A stretch of 37,786 bases of DNA from Actinospica durhamensis (lineage in GTDB: Bacteria > Actinomycetota > Actinomycetes > Streptomycetales > Catenulisporaceae), in contig NZ_JAGSOG010000057.1 in NCBI RefSeq assembly GCF_018139695.1, positions 1 through 37,786 of the forward strand, written 5' to 3'. Below the pieces are notes generated by a model that saw only the letters and a list, made by a program, of their open reading frames with translations, made no database searches and was not told where the DNA came from. Positions 14,244 through 22,840 of this stretch are shown one piece after another (the first letter of the stretch is position 1; every line of letters starts with the position of its first letter). The position numbers and the translations under genes were made by a program.

Positions 14244-16739
14244 ATGAGCACAGACACGATGACACTGCTGGCGGTCGAGGCACTGGCCAAGTCCTTCGGC
14301 CCCACCAAGGCGCTGCGCGCCTGCACGCTGGAGTTGCGCGCGGGCGAGGTGCACGCGCTGATGGGCGAGAACGGCTCGGGCAAGTCCACCCTGGTGAAGA
14401 TCCTCTCCGGGGTGCACCGGCCGGACGCCGGGCGGATCGCGCTGGCCGGCGCCGCGGGCGCCGAGCCGGCCCCGGTGGCGCCGCGCGGACCGCGGGCGGC
14501 GATCGCCTCGGGCGTGGCCACCGTGTTCCAGGAGGTGCAGTGCGTTCCCGCACAGTCCGTGCTGGAGAACCTCTGGCTCGGCGTGGACGGGATCGTGCGC
14601 CGGGCCAAGGGGTCCGGCGCGGTCCCGGCCGGTCGGCGGCGGGAGCGCGCCACCGAGGTGCTCACCCGGCTGCTCGGGGCCTGCCCCGACCTCGACGCCC
14701 CGGCCGGCTCGCTCTCGCTGAGCGAGCGTCAGGCCGTGGCGATCGGCCGGTCGCTGCTGCGCGATCCGCGGGTGCTGATCCTGGACGAGGCCACCTCGGC
14801 CCTGGACGTGGCCACCCGGGACCGGCTGTTCGCCGCCTGCCGGGAGCTGACCGGGCGCGGCGGCTCGGTGCTGTTCATCTCGCACCGGATGGACGAGGTG
14901 GAGCAGATCGCCGACCGCGTCACGGTGCTGCGTTCCGGCGAGAGCGTGGGCACGCTCGAGCGGGAGCGGGCCGACATCGACACGCTGGTGCGGCTGATGA
15001 CCGGCGGCGAGCAGCTGGTGGCGCGCGAGACCCGGGAGCGGGCCGAGCCCGGCGCCGTGCTGCTCGCGGCCGACGGGCTCGACCTGCGGGCCGGGGAGAT
15101 CGTCGGCCTGGCCGGGCTCGAGGGCCAGGGCCAGGACGAGTATCTGCGGGCCCTGCGGGCGAAGGCGGACGCGGGCACCCGGGTGGCCGCGGTGGCCCGG
15201 GACCGCCGGGAGGAGTCGATCTTCCCGCCGCTGAGCATCCGGGAGAACTTCACCGCCGCCACCCTGCGCCGCGACGCGCGGGCCGGGCTGATCTCCACCG
15301 GACGGGCCAGGGAGCGGTTCGCCGCCTACCGGGAGCGGCTGAAGATCAAGATCGGCCGGGACTCCGACCCGATCACCACGCTCTCCGGCGGCAACCAGCA
15401 GAAGGTGGTGATCGCCCGGGCCCTGGCCGGGGATCCGCAGGTGCTGCTGCTCAACGACCCGACCCGCGGCATCGACATCGGCGCCAAGCACGACGTCTAC
15501 GCGCTGCTGCGGGATCTGGCCGCCTCGGGCCTGGCGATCGTGATGCTCTCCACCGAGGTGGACGAGCATCTGGAGCTGATGGACCGGGTCCTGGTCTTCC
15601 GCGAGGGCGCCCCGGCCGCGCAGCTGCGCCGGGACGAGCTGACCCGGGCCGCGCTGGTGACCGAGTTCTTCGGTCCGGCGGCCGAACAGGACGCCGAGTC
15701 CGGACCCGAGAACACGGCCGGGCCGCAGAAGGCGTCCACGGCCCGAATATCAGAGCCCGCACCGACCTCGTTCGCCGCGCGGGCGGCCCGGCTCGCGGTG
15801 GAGCGCACCTGGGTGGTCCCGGCCGTGCTCGCGCTGGCGCTGCTGATCGCGAACGTCGCGGCCCAGCACAGCTTCCTGGAGTGGCACTCCTGGATCCTCA
15901 CCTTCGCCGAGGTGGCCACCCCGGCGCTGGCCGCGATGGCCTCCACCCCGGCGATCCTGGGCGGGGGCGGCGGCATCGACATCTCCATCGCGCCGCTGTT
16001 CGTGTTCGTCTCCGTGGTCGTCGAGGTCATGCTGCTGGGCAACGGAATCGCCGGCGCGGCCGTGGTCATCCCGGTCGCGGTCCTGGTCGGCGCGGCGATC
16101 GGGGCGGTCAACGGGGCGCTGGTGAACTACGGCCGCTATCAGGCCGTGGTCGCCACGCTGTGTATGAACTTCATCCTCTCCGGCTTCGCGCTGGCCTACG
16201 CGCCGGCGCCGGCCGCCGGCACCACCGGCTGGCTGACCTCACTCGGCACCACGGTCGCGGGCATACCGGGCGGGCTGATCCTGCTCGCGGTGCCGCTGCT
16301 GGCCTGGTTCGGGCTCGGGCGCACCCCGTTCGTCAGGACCCTGTGCGCGGTCGGCGGCAGCGAGACCACGGCGTACACGGCGGGGGTGAACGTCCCGGCC
16401 GTACGCACCCTGGGTTACGCCCTCGGCGGGGCGATCGCGGGTCTGGCGGGCCTGGCGATCACCGCGCAGCTGCACCAGGCCGAGGCCGACACCGGCTTCG
16501 TCACCCCGTTCATCCTGCTGGCCATCGCCGCCGTCGCGCTCGGCGGGACCCCGCTGACCGGCGGACGCGGCAGCCTGTTCGGCTCGCTGCTCGGCGCCGC
16601 GGTGATCTTCCTGGTGGAGAACCTGCTCGGCGCGCTGCACATCTCCTCGTTCTGGTCCCAGGCCGTCTACGGCGCCACCCTCATCGCGGCCGTGCTCTTC
16701 GCCGCCCGCACCGCACGTTCCGGCAGGAGCAGCCGATGA
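14244..16739 (+). CDS. Fused CUT2 ABC transporter: double ATPase plus permease
   Basis: One 831-residue frame joins an RbsA-like double ATPase (about 1-475) to an RbsC-like permease (about 520-831). These are normally separate proteins. Site I is complete: Walker A GENGSGKST (41-49), Q96, an atypical signature LSLSERQ (158-164 region) and Walker B VLILDE (177-182). Site II lacks a Walker A (GLEGQGQDEYLRAL), as usual in RbsA, but is about 30 residues shorter before RENF. It keeps LSGGNQQ (380-386), while the Walker B region is LLLNDPTRG with Asn-Asp in place of Asp-Glu. A polar linker (480-512) leads to the permease, which has about eight to ten membrane spans. No frameshift is needed. It powers import for the cluster's lipoprotein. 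Confidence 0.92.
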   Translation: MSTDTMTLLAVEALAKSFGPTKALRACTLELRAGEVHALMGENGSGKSTLVKILSGVHRPDAGRIALAGAAGAEPAPVAPRGPRAAIASGVATVFQEVQCVPAQSVLENLWLGVDGIVRRAKGSGAVPAGRRRERATEVLTRLLGACPDLDAPAGSLSLSERQAVAIGRSLLRDPRVLILDEATSALDVATRDRLFAACRELTGRGGSVLFISHRMDEVEQIADRVTVLRSGESVGTLERERADIDTLVRLMTGGEQLVARETRERAEPGAVLLAADGLDLRAGEIVGLAGLEGQGQDEYLRALRAKADAGTRVAAVARDRREESIFPPLSIRENFTAATLRRDARAGLISTGRARERFAAYRERLKIKIGRDSDPITTLSGGNQQKVVIARALAGDPQVLLLNDPTRGIDIGAKHDVYALLRDLAASGLAIVMLSTEVDEHLELMDRVLVFREGAPAAQLRRDELTRAALVTEFFGPAAEQDAESGPENTAGPQKASTARISEPAPTSFAARAARLAVERTWVVPAVLALALLIANVAAQHSFLEWHSWILTFAEVATPALAAMASTPAILGGGGGIDISIAPLFVFVSVVVEVMLLGNGIAGAAVVIPVAVLVGAAIGAVNGALVNYGRYQAVVATLCMNFILSGFALAYAPAPAAGTTGWLTSLGTTVAGIPGGLILLAVPLLAWFGLGRTPFVRTLCAVGGSETTAYTAGVNVPAVRTLGYALGGAIAGLAGLAITAQLHQAEADTGFVTPFILLAIAAVALGGTPLTGGRGSLFGSLLGAAVIFLVENLLGALHISSFWSQAVYGATLIAAVLFAARTARSGRSSR

Positions 16740-17710
16740 ACCGCCTCACCACCCTCCCGCACCTGCAGCGCAGGTATCCGCTGCTGCAGCTCGCCGTGCT
16801 GGTGCTGCTGGTGCTCGAGATCGGGCAGCGCGACGCCGACTTCAGCTGGGCCGACCTGTTCGCCCCGATCCTGCTGCAGGCCTCGTTCCTTGGGATCGCC
16901 GCGGCCGGGCAGACGCTGGTGGTCCTGGTCGGCGGCCTCGACTTCGCCATCGCGGCGTACATCGTCGCGGGCGACCTGCTGATCACCCACCTGGTCGGCA
17001 ACGAGCACTGGAACTTCGCCGCCGCGGCGGCGCTGGTGGCCGCGATCTGCCTGGCCGGCGGCGGCTTCACCGGCTGGGTGTGCCACCGGTTCCAGCTCGA
17101 GCCGCTGGTGATCACGCTGGCGATGAGCTCGATCGTGGTGGGTGCGCTGGTGGGCACGAACACCACGCTGCTCAACGGTTCCGGCCCGGGCTGGCTGCAG
17201 ACCTTCTCCCAGGCGAACGCGAAGACCTTCGGCCTGCCGGTCCCGCCGATCGTCGCGTTCTGGGTCGTGCTGGCCGCGGTGATCTCGATCGTGCTGCTGC
17301 GCACGCCCTGGGGCCGGGCGCTGTACCTGGCCGGCTCCGGACCGCGCGCGGCGGAGCTGGCGGGCGTGCGCACCCGCCGGGTGTGGACCGGCACGTACGC
17401 GGCCAGCGCGCTGCTCGCCGGCCTGGCCGGGGTCCTGCTGGCCGGGTACAGCACCGGCGGCGACACCAACGTGGGCAACACCTACCTGTTCCCCGGCCTG
17501 GCCGCGGTGATCGTCGGCGGCACCATGATGGGCGGGCGCGGGGACTACCTGCGCACCTGTCTCGGGGCCCTGATCGTCACCGCCCTCAACTTCCTGATCT
17601 CCGTGCTCGACATCACCTCGGCGGGCGCCCAGTCCATCGTCTTCGGCGCCCTGATCCTGCTGTTCGTCGCGTTCTACGGGCGCGAGCGGCGCCTGCGGGA
17701 CCGGGTCTAG
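16736..17710 (+). CDS. CUT2-type ABC transporter permease (RbsC-like)
   Basis: This 324-residue membrane protein of the BPD_transp_2 family has about nine or ten hydrophobic segments. The typical GGLDFAIAAYIVAGDLL (motif GGiDLSvG...) follows the second span, and GSGPRAAELAGVRTRRV is the cytoplasmic loop that contacts the ATPase. It overlaps the fusion gene as ATGA. With the fused permease domain it probably makes a heterodimeric channel, so the importer has two different permeases and one double ATPase. The gene is followed by a 26-bp gap with a purine-rich ribosome site for the VOC gene. Confidence 0.9.
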   Translation: MNRLTTLPHLQRRYPLLQLAVLVLLVLEIGQRDADFSWADLFAPILLQASFLGIAAAGQTLVVLVGGLDFAIAAYIVAGDLLITHLVGNEHWNFAAAAALVAAICLAGGGFTGWVCHRFQLEPLVITLAMSSIVVGALVGTNTTLLNGSGPGWLQTFSQANAKTFGLPVPPIVAFWVVLAAVISIVLLRTPWGRALYLAGSGPRAAELAGVRTRRVWTGTYAASALLAGLAGVLLAGYSTGGDTNVGNTYLFPGLAAVIVGGTMMGGRGDYLRTCLGALIVTALNFLISVLDITSAGAQSIVFGALILLFVAFYGRERRLRDRV

Positions 17711-17736
17711 CACCAACAGAGAGAGAACCACCCATC

Positions 17737-18156
17737 ATGCGACTGCATCACGCCGGGTTGTCCGTCCCCGACCTCGAGCGCTCCCTGGACTGGTACTGCC
17801 GGGCCTTCGACCTGAGCGAGGGCTACCGGTTCGAAGTCCCCTACATCGGCCTGCGCGGCGTGTTCGCGCTCGACCCGCACGGCGCGGGGGTGGAGCTGCT
17901 GGAGAAGTCCGGCGCGCTGCCCGGGGTCAACCGGGCCGACCCGCCCTCGGCCAACTCGGTGCACGGCTTCAACCACGTCTGCTTCGAGGTCGCGGACCTC
18001 GAGTTCGCCTACCTGCGGGCGCTCGCGGCGGGCGGCACCGAGGTCTGGGGCCCGCGCGACTCGCCCGAGCCGGGGGTGCGCATGGCGTACCTGTCCGACC
18101 TCGACGGCAATCTCATCGAACTGATCCAGCGCGGCGGACAGGCGGGCCCGGCATGA
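17737..18156 (+). CDS. VOC-family metalloenzyme (glyoxalase/dioxygenase superfamily)
   Basis: This 139-residue single-domain VOC protein keeps all four likely metal ligands: H5 (LHHAGLSV), E53 (GVELLE), H80 (FNHVCFEV) and E128 (GNLIELI). It should therefore be an active metalloenzyme acting as a dimer, such as a lyase, isomerase or epimerase. A glyoxalase I role is not supported by context. Its place in the operon suggests it processes an intermediate of the pathway. GAGAGAG upstream serves as the ribosome site, and the stop overlaps the next start as ATGA. Confidence 0.82.
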   Translation: MRLHHAGLSVPDLERSLDWYCRAFDLSEGYRFEVPYIGLRGVFALDPHGAGVELLEKSGALPGVNRADPPSANSVHGFNHVCFEVADLEFAYLRALAAGGTEVWGPRDSPEPGVRMAYLSDLDGNLIELIQRGGQAGPA

Positions 18157-19529
18157 GCGAGACCTTGCAGGCCGGCCGCGCCACCCTCGAGGCCGCGGTG
18201 CGCGGCGAGGTGCACTGGCACGGTGGACCGGGCTACGAGCAGGCCAGGCTCGACTCGGTGTGGAACGCGCGCAAGCCCGCGGCGTACCCGGCCGTGATCG
18301 TGATCGCGGCGGACGACCGGGACGTGGCCGCGGCGGTGGACCACGCGCGTGAGCACGGGCTGAAGGTCACGGTGCGCTCCGGCGGCCACAGCTGGTACGG
18401 CATCCACCTGCGCGGCGACTGCCTGCTGCTGGATCTCTCGCGGCTGCGCGGGATCACCGTGGACCCGCAGGCCCGCACGGCGGCGGTCGGCTCGGGCGTG
18501 GTGGGGCTCGAGGTCTACGAGGCGCTGGCCGAGCACGACCTGTTCTTCCCGGTCGGGCACGGCCCGGACGTGGGGCTGGCCGGCTTCCTGCTCGGCGGCG
18601 GCTACGGCTGGAACTCCGGGCACCTGGGCCCGGCCTGCTTCTCCATCGCGGCGGTGGACGTGGTGACCGCGGCAGGCGAGTTCCTGTACTGCGACGAGAC
18701 GCAGAACACGGACTTCCTCTGGGCCGCGCGCGGCGGCGGGCACGGCCAGTTCGCCGTGATCACCCGGTTCCACCTCAGGCTCTACCGGCCGCCGGGCGCG
18801 ATCGTGCGCAGCGTGCAGGTCTACCCGAAGGACATGGCCGGCGAGGTGACCCGGTGGATGACCGAGGTCGGGCCGAAACTCGAGGACCGGGTGGAGTTCA
18901 TCGCGATGGTGACGCCGCCGCCGATCCCCGGCTTCGAGGGCGCGGCCACGATCACCTCGGCCACGGTCTTCGCGGACTCCTTCGAGGAGGCGGTGGCCCT
19001 GCTCGCCCCGTTCGAGGACACGCCGTTCGCCGGGCGGGAGCTGCTGCGCGTCTCATACGACCGGACCGACATGCACAGCATGGGCCGGGAGGTCGAGCGC
19101 GAGACGCCCAAGGGCCGGCGCTACATCTGCGACAACATCTGGACCCGCGCCTCGGCCGAGGAGATCACCCCGCTGATCCAGCAGGCCGCCGACACCATGC
19201 CCAACCCCGAGTGCCAGATCTTCTGGTACTGGTGGGGCGCGGACCGTACCGCACCGCACGCGGCCTGGTCGGCGCAGGCCCCCTGGTACTACGCGGTCTA
19301 CGGCATCGGCGCCGACCCCGCCCTCGACGCCGCGCACGACGCGTGGGTGGCCGGGTCGATCGCGGCCGTGGCGCACCTGTCCGCCGGCACCCAGTTCGCC
19401 GACTCCAACCTGGCCGGGCGCTTCGACGGCCCGCTGCGCGCGCCCCAGCTGGCCGAGATGGACCGGCTGCGCGCCCGGCACGACCCGGCCGGCGTCTTCC
19501 CCGGCTACCCGGGCGTATCCGGTTCCTGA
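18153..19529 (+). CDS. FAD-dependent oxidoreductase, BBE/glycolate-oxidase-like
   Basis: This 458-residue flavoprotein belongs to the PCMH/VAO superfamily with a BBE-type C-terminus. The FAD domain has RSGGHSWYG, in which H79 is the usual 8-alpha-histidyl attachment site, and GLAGFLLGGGYGWNSG. The second covalent anchor, a Cys in the segment before GGG in bicovalent enzymes, is absent (GHGPDVGLAG). So FAD is probably held by one covalent bond. There is no signal peptide, so it is cytosolic. Relatives oxidise sugar hemiacetals, alcohols or benzylisoquinoline-type rings with O2. In this cluster it probably oxidises an alcohol or sugar carbon of the substrate. It is coupled to the VOC gene. Confidence 0.88.
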   Translation: MSETLQAGRATLEAAVRGEVHWHGGPGYEQARLDSVWNARKPAAYPAVIVIAADDRDVAAAVDHAREHGLKVTVRSGGHSWYGIHLRGDCLLLDLSRLRGITVDPQARTAAVGSGVVGLEVYEALAEHDLFFPVGHGPDVGLAGFLLGGGYGWNSGHLGPACFSIAAVDVVTAAGEFLYCDETQNTDFLWAARGGGHGQFAVITRFHLRLYRPPGAIVRSVQVYPKDMAGEVTRWMTEVGPKLEDRVEFIAMVTPPPIPGFEGAATITSATVFADSFEEAVALLAPFEDTPFAGRELLRVSYDRTDMHSMGREVERETPKGRRYICDNIWTRASAEEITPLIQQAADTMPNPECQIFWYWWGADRTAPHAAWSAQAPWYYAVYGIGADPALDAAHDAWVAGSIAAVAHLSAGTQFADSNLAGRFDGPLRAPQLAEMDRLRARHDPAGVFPGYPGVSGS

Positions 19530-19567
19530 CACCATCCCCGATTCGAGAGTTCTGAGGCGGAAGCAGC

Positions 19568-20881
19568 ATGGCACAGCGGTATCTCAAGGAGGCGGTCCCG
19601 GCCGCGCTGGTGGCCAAGGACCTGGCCGGGGTGCGCGAGACGGTGACCCGGGTGATCGCGGACATCCGCGAGCGCGGCGACGCGGCGGTGCGGGAGTACT
19701 CGGCCACGTTCGACAATTGGTCCCCGGAGTCCTTCCGGCTGAGCGGGGAGCAGGTCGCCGAGATCGTGGCGGGCGTGCCGGCGCAGGTGATCGAGGACAT
19801 CGTCTTCGTCCAGGCCCAGGTGCGCCGGTTCGCCGAGGCGCAGCTGGCCTCGCTCGGCGAGGTGGAGATCGAGACGCTGCCCGGGGTCTTCCTCGGGCAC
19901 CGGCACCTGCCGGTGCGCGCGGCCGGGGCGTACGTGCCGGGCGGGCGCTATCCGCTGACGGCCTCGGCGCACATGACCATCATCACCGCGAAGGTCGCCG
20001 GGGTGGAGCGGGTCGCGGCGTGCACCCCGCCGATCCGCGGGCAGATCCCGGCCGCCACCGTCGCCGCGATGCACCTGGCCGGCGCGGACGAGATCTACCT
20101 GCTCGGCGGCGTGCAGGCGGTGACCGCGCTGGCGCTGGGCACCGAGACCATCGGCCGGGTGGACCTGCTGGCGGGTCCCGGCAACGCGTACGTGGCCGAG
20201 GCCAAGCGGCAGCTGTTCGGCGAGGTCGGCATCGACCTGTTCGCCGGGCCCACCGAGATCCTGGTGATCGCGGACGAGCACGCCGATCCGGAGGTCGTCG
20301 CGGTCGACCTGCTCTCCCAGGCCGAGCACGGCCCCGACTCCCCGGCCATCCTGGTCACCACCTCGGCCGAGCTCGGCCAGAAGGTGCTCGGGTACGTCGA
20401 GCGGATCCTGCCCGGCATGTCCACCAAGGACTTCGCCGAGCCCGCCTGGCGCGACCACGGCCGGATCATCGTGGTCGAGGACCTGGACGAGGCCTTCGCC
20501 GTCGCCGACTCCTTCGCCGCCGAGCACGTCGAGGTGCTCACCGAGGACCCGCGGCAGGCGCTGGCGAAGATGCGCGACTACGGCGCCCTGTTCCTGGGCG
20601 AGGGCACCTGCGTCTCCTACGGCGACAAGGTCATCGGCACCAACCACGTGCTGCCCACCCGCGGCGCCGCCCGCTACACCGGCGGCCTGTGGGTCGGCAA
20701 GTACCTCAAGACCGTGACGTACCAGGAGGTGCGCGAGCCCGAGTCCAGCGCACAGCTCGGCGAGGTGTGCGGGCGCGCGGCGCGGGTCGAGCTGTTCGAG
20801 GGCCACGCCCGCTCCGGCGACGTGCGCGCCGCCAAGGTCCGCGGCACCCGCCCGGGCTGGCTGACCGAGGCGCTCGGATGA
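19568..20881 (+). CDS. HisD/HpsN-like NAD-dependent dehydrogenase
   Basis: This 437-residue protein is full-length for the histidinol dehydrogenase family. Predicted zinc ligands Q251, H254, D353 and H413 and catalytic E319/H320 (AEHVEVL) are all present. No other his gene is nearby. Its segment QAEHGPDSPAILVT resembles the HpsN (sulfopropanediol 3-dehydrogenase) branch more than biosynthetic HisD. Such enzymes carry out a four-electron oxidation of a primary alcohol to a carboxylate. A catabolic role on a side-chain CH2OH is therefore likely; histidine biosynthesis is not. A good ribosome site (GAGGCGGAAG) precedes the ATG, and the stop overlaps the SDR start as ATGA. Confidence 0.88.
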   Translation: MAQRYLKEAVPAALVAKDLAGVRETVTRVIADIRERGDAAVREYSATFDNWSPESFRLSGEQVAEIVAGVPAQVIEDIVFVQAQVRRFAEAQLASLGEVEIETLPGVFLGHRHLPVRAAGAYVPGGRYPLTASAHMTIITAKVAGVERVAACTPPIRGQIPAATVAAMHLAGADEIYLLGGVQAVTALALGTETIGRVDLLAGPGNAYVAEAKRQLFGEVGIDLFAGPTEILVIADEHADPEVVAVDLLSQAEHGPDSPAILVTTSAELGQKVLGYVERILPGMSTKDFAEPAWRDHGRIIVVEDLDEAFAVADSFAAEHVEVLTEDPRQALAKMRDYGALFLGEGTCVSYGDKVIGTNHVLPTRGAARYTGGLWVGKYLKTVTYQEVREPESSAQLGEVCGRAARVELFEGHARSGDVRAAKVRGTRPGWLTEALG

Positions 20882-21648
20882 GCGAGCTCACCGAGAGGAC
20901 CGCGCTGGTGACGGGCGCGGGCAACGGGCTCGGCCGGGCGATCGCGCTCGGCCTAGCCCGGGCCGGGGCCGAGGTCGTCCTGGTCGGGCGCACCCGCGCC
21001 ACGCTCGAGGAAACCAGGGCACTGCTGCCCGACCCGTCCCTCGGCCGCGTCGCCGTGTGCGACGTCGCCGCCGAGGCCGAGGTGGCCGCGCTGCGCGAGG
21101 AGCTGGCCGAGCTCGAGATCGGCATCCTGGTCAACAACGCGGGCATCGGCGGCCCGGTCCGCCCGCTGGTGGAGATCGAGACCGCCGAGTGGGACGAGGT
21201 CTTCGACGCGAACGTGCGCAGCATCTTCCTGATGTGCCGCGCGTTCCTGCCCGCCATGACCGCCCGCGGACGCGGCGACGTGATCAACGTGGCCTCGGTC
21301 AGCGGCAAACGGCCGCTCACCCGGCGCACCCCGTATACGGCCTCGAAGATGGCCGTGATCGGGCTGACCCGGACCCTGGCCTTCGAGGTCGGACCGCTCG
21401 GGGTCTCCGTCAACAGCCTCTCCCCCGGTCCGTGCCGCGGGCCGCGGATGGAGCGCAACTTCACCCTCGAGGCCGCGGCCACCGGCAGCAGCTACGCCGA
21501 GGCCGAGGAGTCCTTCGTCTCCCGGGCCGCGCTGCGCCGGCTGGTGGAGCAGGACGAGGTGGCCGCGGCCGCCCTCGCCATGCTGCGCATGCCCGGGCTG
21601 TGCGGGGCCGACATCGACCTGTCCGCGGGCATGATCGCCCCGGCCTGA
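20878..21648 (+). CDS. Short-chain dehydrogenase/reductase (SDR)
   Basis: This 256-residue classical SDR has the cofactor motif TGAGNGLG (12-19), NNAG (86-89), a catalytic Ser in NVASVSG (S140 or S142), Y153 and K157 (YTASK). D62 in CDVAAE suits adenine binding. An unusual loop after the active site (PCRGPRMERNFTLEAAATG) probably shapes the substrate pocket. It would interconvert a secondary alcohol and a ketone, NAD(P)-dependent. It is coupled to the HisD-like gene by ATGA, suggesting that the two act in sequence on the same side chain or sugar. Confidence 0.9.
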   Translation: MSELTERTALVTGAGNGLGRAIALGLARAGAEVVLVGRTRATLEETRALLPDPSLGRVAVCDVAAEAEVAALREELAELEIGILVNNAGIGGPVRPLVEIETAEWDEVFDANVRSIFLMCRAFLPAMTARGRGDVINVASVSGKRPLTRRTPYTASKMAVIGLTRTLAFEVGPLGVSVNSLSPGPCRGPRMERNFTLEAAATGSSYAEAEESFVSRAALRRLVEQDEVAAAALAMLRMPGLCGADIDLSAGMIAPA

Positions 21649-21697
21649 GCCCGACCGGGCTCGGCGGGGAACCGGAATTCATCGAAAGGAGCACGCC

Positions 21698-22840
21698 GTG
21701 GGCGTGTCGAAGGTACTGGTGGTCGGCGGTGGGATCACCGGCAGTGTGCTCTCGCTCGCTCTCGCCCGGCGCGGCGTGAGCGTCGAGCTGGTGGAGATCA
21801 GCCCGGTCTGGCACGGCGTCGGGCACGGCATCACCGTGCAGGGCAACGCGCTGCGGGCGTTCGAGCAGGTGGGCGTCGTGGACGAGATCCTCGAGCGCGG
21901 CGTGCCGTTCGACCGGATGCGGCTGCTCAAGGCCGACGGCGGCCTGATCGTGCAGGCGCCCACCCCGCGCACCGGCGGCCCGCACCTGCCCGCCACGCTC
22001 GGCGCGCTGCGCTCGGACATCCAGAACGTGCTGTGCGAGCGCATCTACGCCGCGGGCGTCACCGTGCGGCTCGGACTGACCGTCAGGGCCCTGGCCCAGG
22101 ACTCACGGCAGGCGTACGTGGAGTTCAGCGACGGCAGCACGGGCAGCTACGACCTGGTCGTGGGCGCGGACGGGATCCGCTCGGCGATGCGCGGCATCAT
22201 CGGCGTGGACGCCGCGCCGCAGCCGTCCGGGATGAGCATCTGGCGGGTGGTGGCGCACCGCCCGGCCACGATGGACTGCGCGGAGGTCTACTACGGCGGC
22301 CCGCGCTACAAGGCCGGCTACTCCCCCATCTCCGCAGACCAGTGCTACGCCTACATCCTGGACCAGGACGGCACGCTGGCCGAATTCGGCGGCGGCGAGG
22401 GCGGACGCACCGCCTGGGAGCTGATGTACGAACGCTCCGAAGGCTACGGCGGCACCTGGGGCGAGCTGCGGGAGACGATAGGTCCGGACTCGAACGTCTC
22501 GCACACCCGGATCGAGTGGCTGCTGGCCCAGGACCCGTGGTTCCGCGGCCGGGCCCTGGTCATCGGCGACGCCGCGCACGCCTGCCCGCCGCTGGTCGCC
22601 CAGGGCGCCGCGATGTGCGCCGAGGACGCGGTGGTGCTGGCCGAGATGGTCACCGGCGCCGTCCCGCTCGAGCGCGCGCTTCCCGCTTTCATGGCAAGGC
22701 GCTGGCCTCGGGTGGAGATCGTGGTGCGCAACTCGATGCAGCTGGTGCGCTGGGAGATGGACCTCGAGCCGCACACCGACCAGGACGTGGCCGACACCAT
22801 GGGCGCGACCCTCGGCTTCCTCGCCGCGAGCGAGGCGTAG
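21698..22840 (+). CDS. FAD-dependent (group A) monooxygenase
   Basis: This 380-residue flavoprotein has the three fingerprints of single-component aromatic hydroxylases: GGGITGS near the N-terminus for FAD, VVGADGIRSAMR (the DG motif) and ALVIGDAAHACPP (the GD motif). The GTG start at 21698 is fixed by AAAGGAG six bases before it. Relatives ring-hydroxylate phenols and benzoates, some with loss of a carboxylate. In this cluster it is the obvious enzyme to make the catechol that the extradiol dioxygenase cleaves. Preceding the gene is a 49-bp gap; its TAG is followed at once by the next ATG. Confidence 0.9.
   Translation: MGVSKVLVVGGGITGSVLSLALARRGVSVELVEISPVWHGVGHGITVQGNALRAFEQVGVVDEILERGVPFDRMRLLKADGGLIVQAPTPRTGGPHLPATLGALRSDIQNVLCERIYAAGVTVRLGLTVRALAQDSRQAYVEFSDGSTGSYDLVVGADGIRSAMRGIIGVDAAPQPSGMSIWRVVAHRPATMDCAEVYYGGPRYKAGYSPISADQCYAYILDQDGTLAEFGGGEGGRTAWELMYERSEGYGGTWGELRETIGPDSNVSHTRIEWLLAQDPWFRGRALVIGDAAHACPPLVAQGAAMCAEDAVVLAEMVTGAVPLERALPAFMARRWPRVEIVVRNSMQLVRWEMDLEPHTDQDVADTMGATLGFLAASEA

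Noticed and set aside
12795-15569. Long minus-strand open frame of 924 codons
   Set aside because: It lies opposite the lipoprotein and ATPase genes, whose motifs are clear; its composition (Arg/Gly/His/Gln rich) is that of a GC-rich antisense frame.
14540-16735. Upstream extension of the second permease frame
   Set aside because: It overlaps the fused ATPase-permease gene in another frame; the permease similarity starts at ATG 16736.
19568-20881. Histidine biosynthesis gene hisD
   Set aside because: The residues are compatible, but there are no his neighbours, and the operon context and QAEHGPDSPA segment favour a catabolic HpsN-like role.
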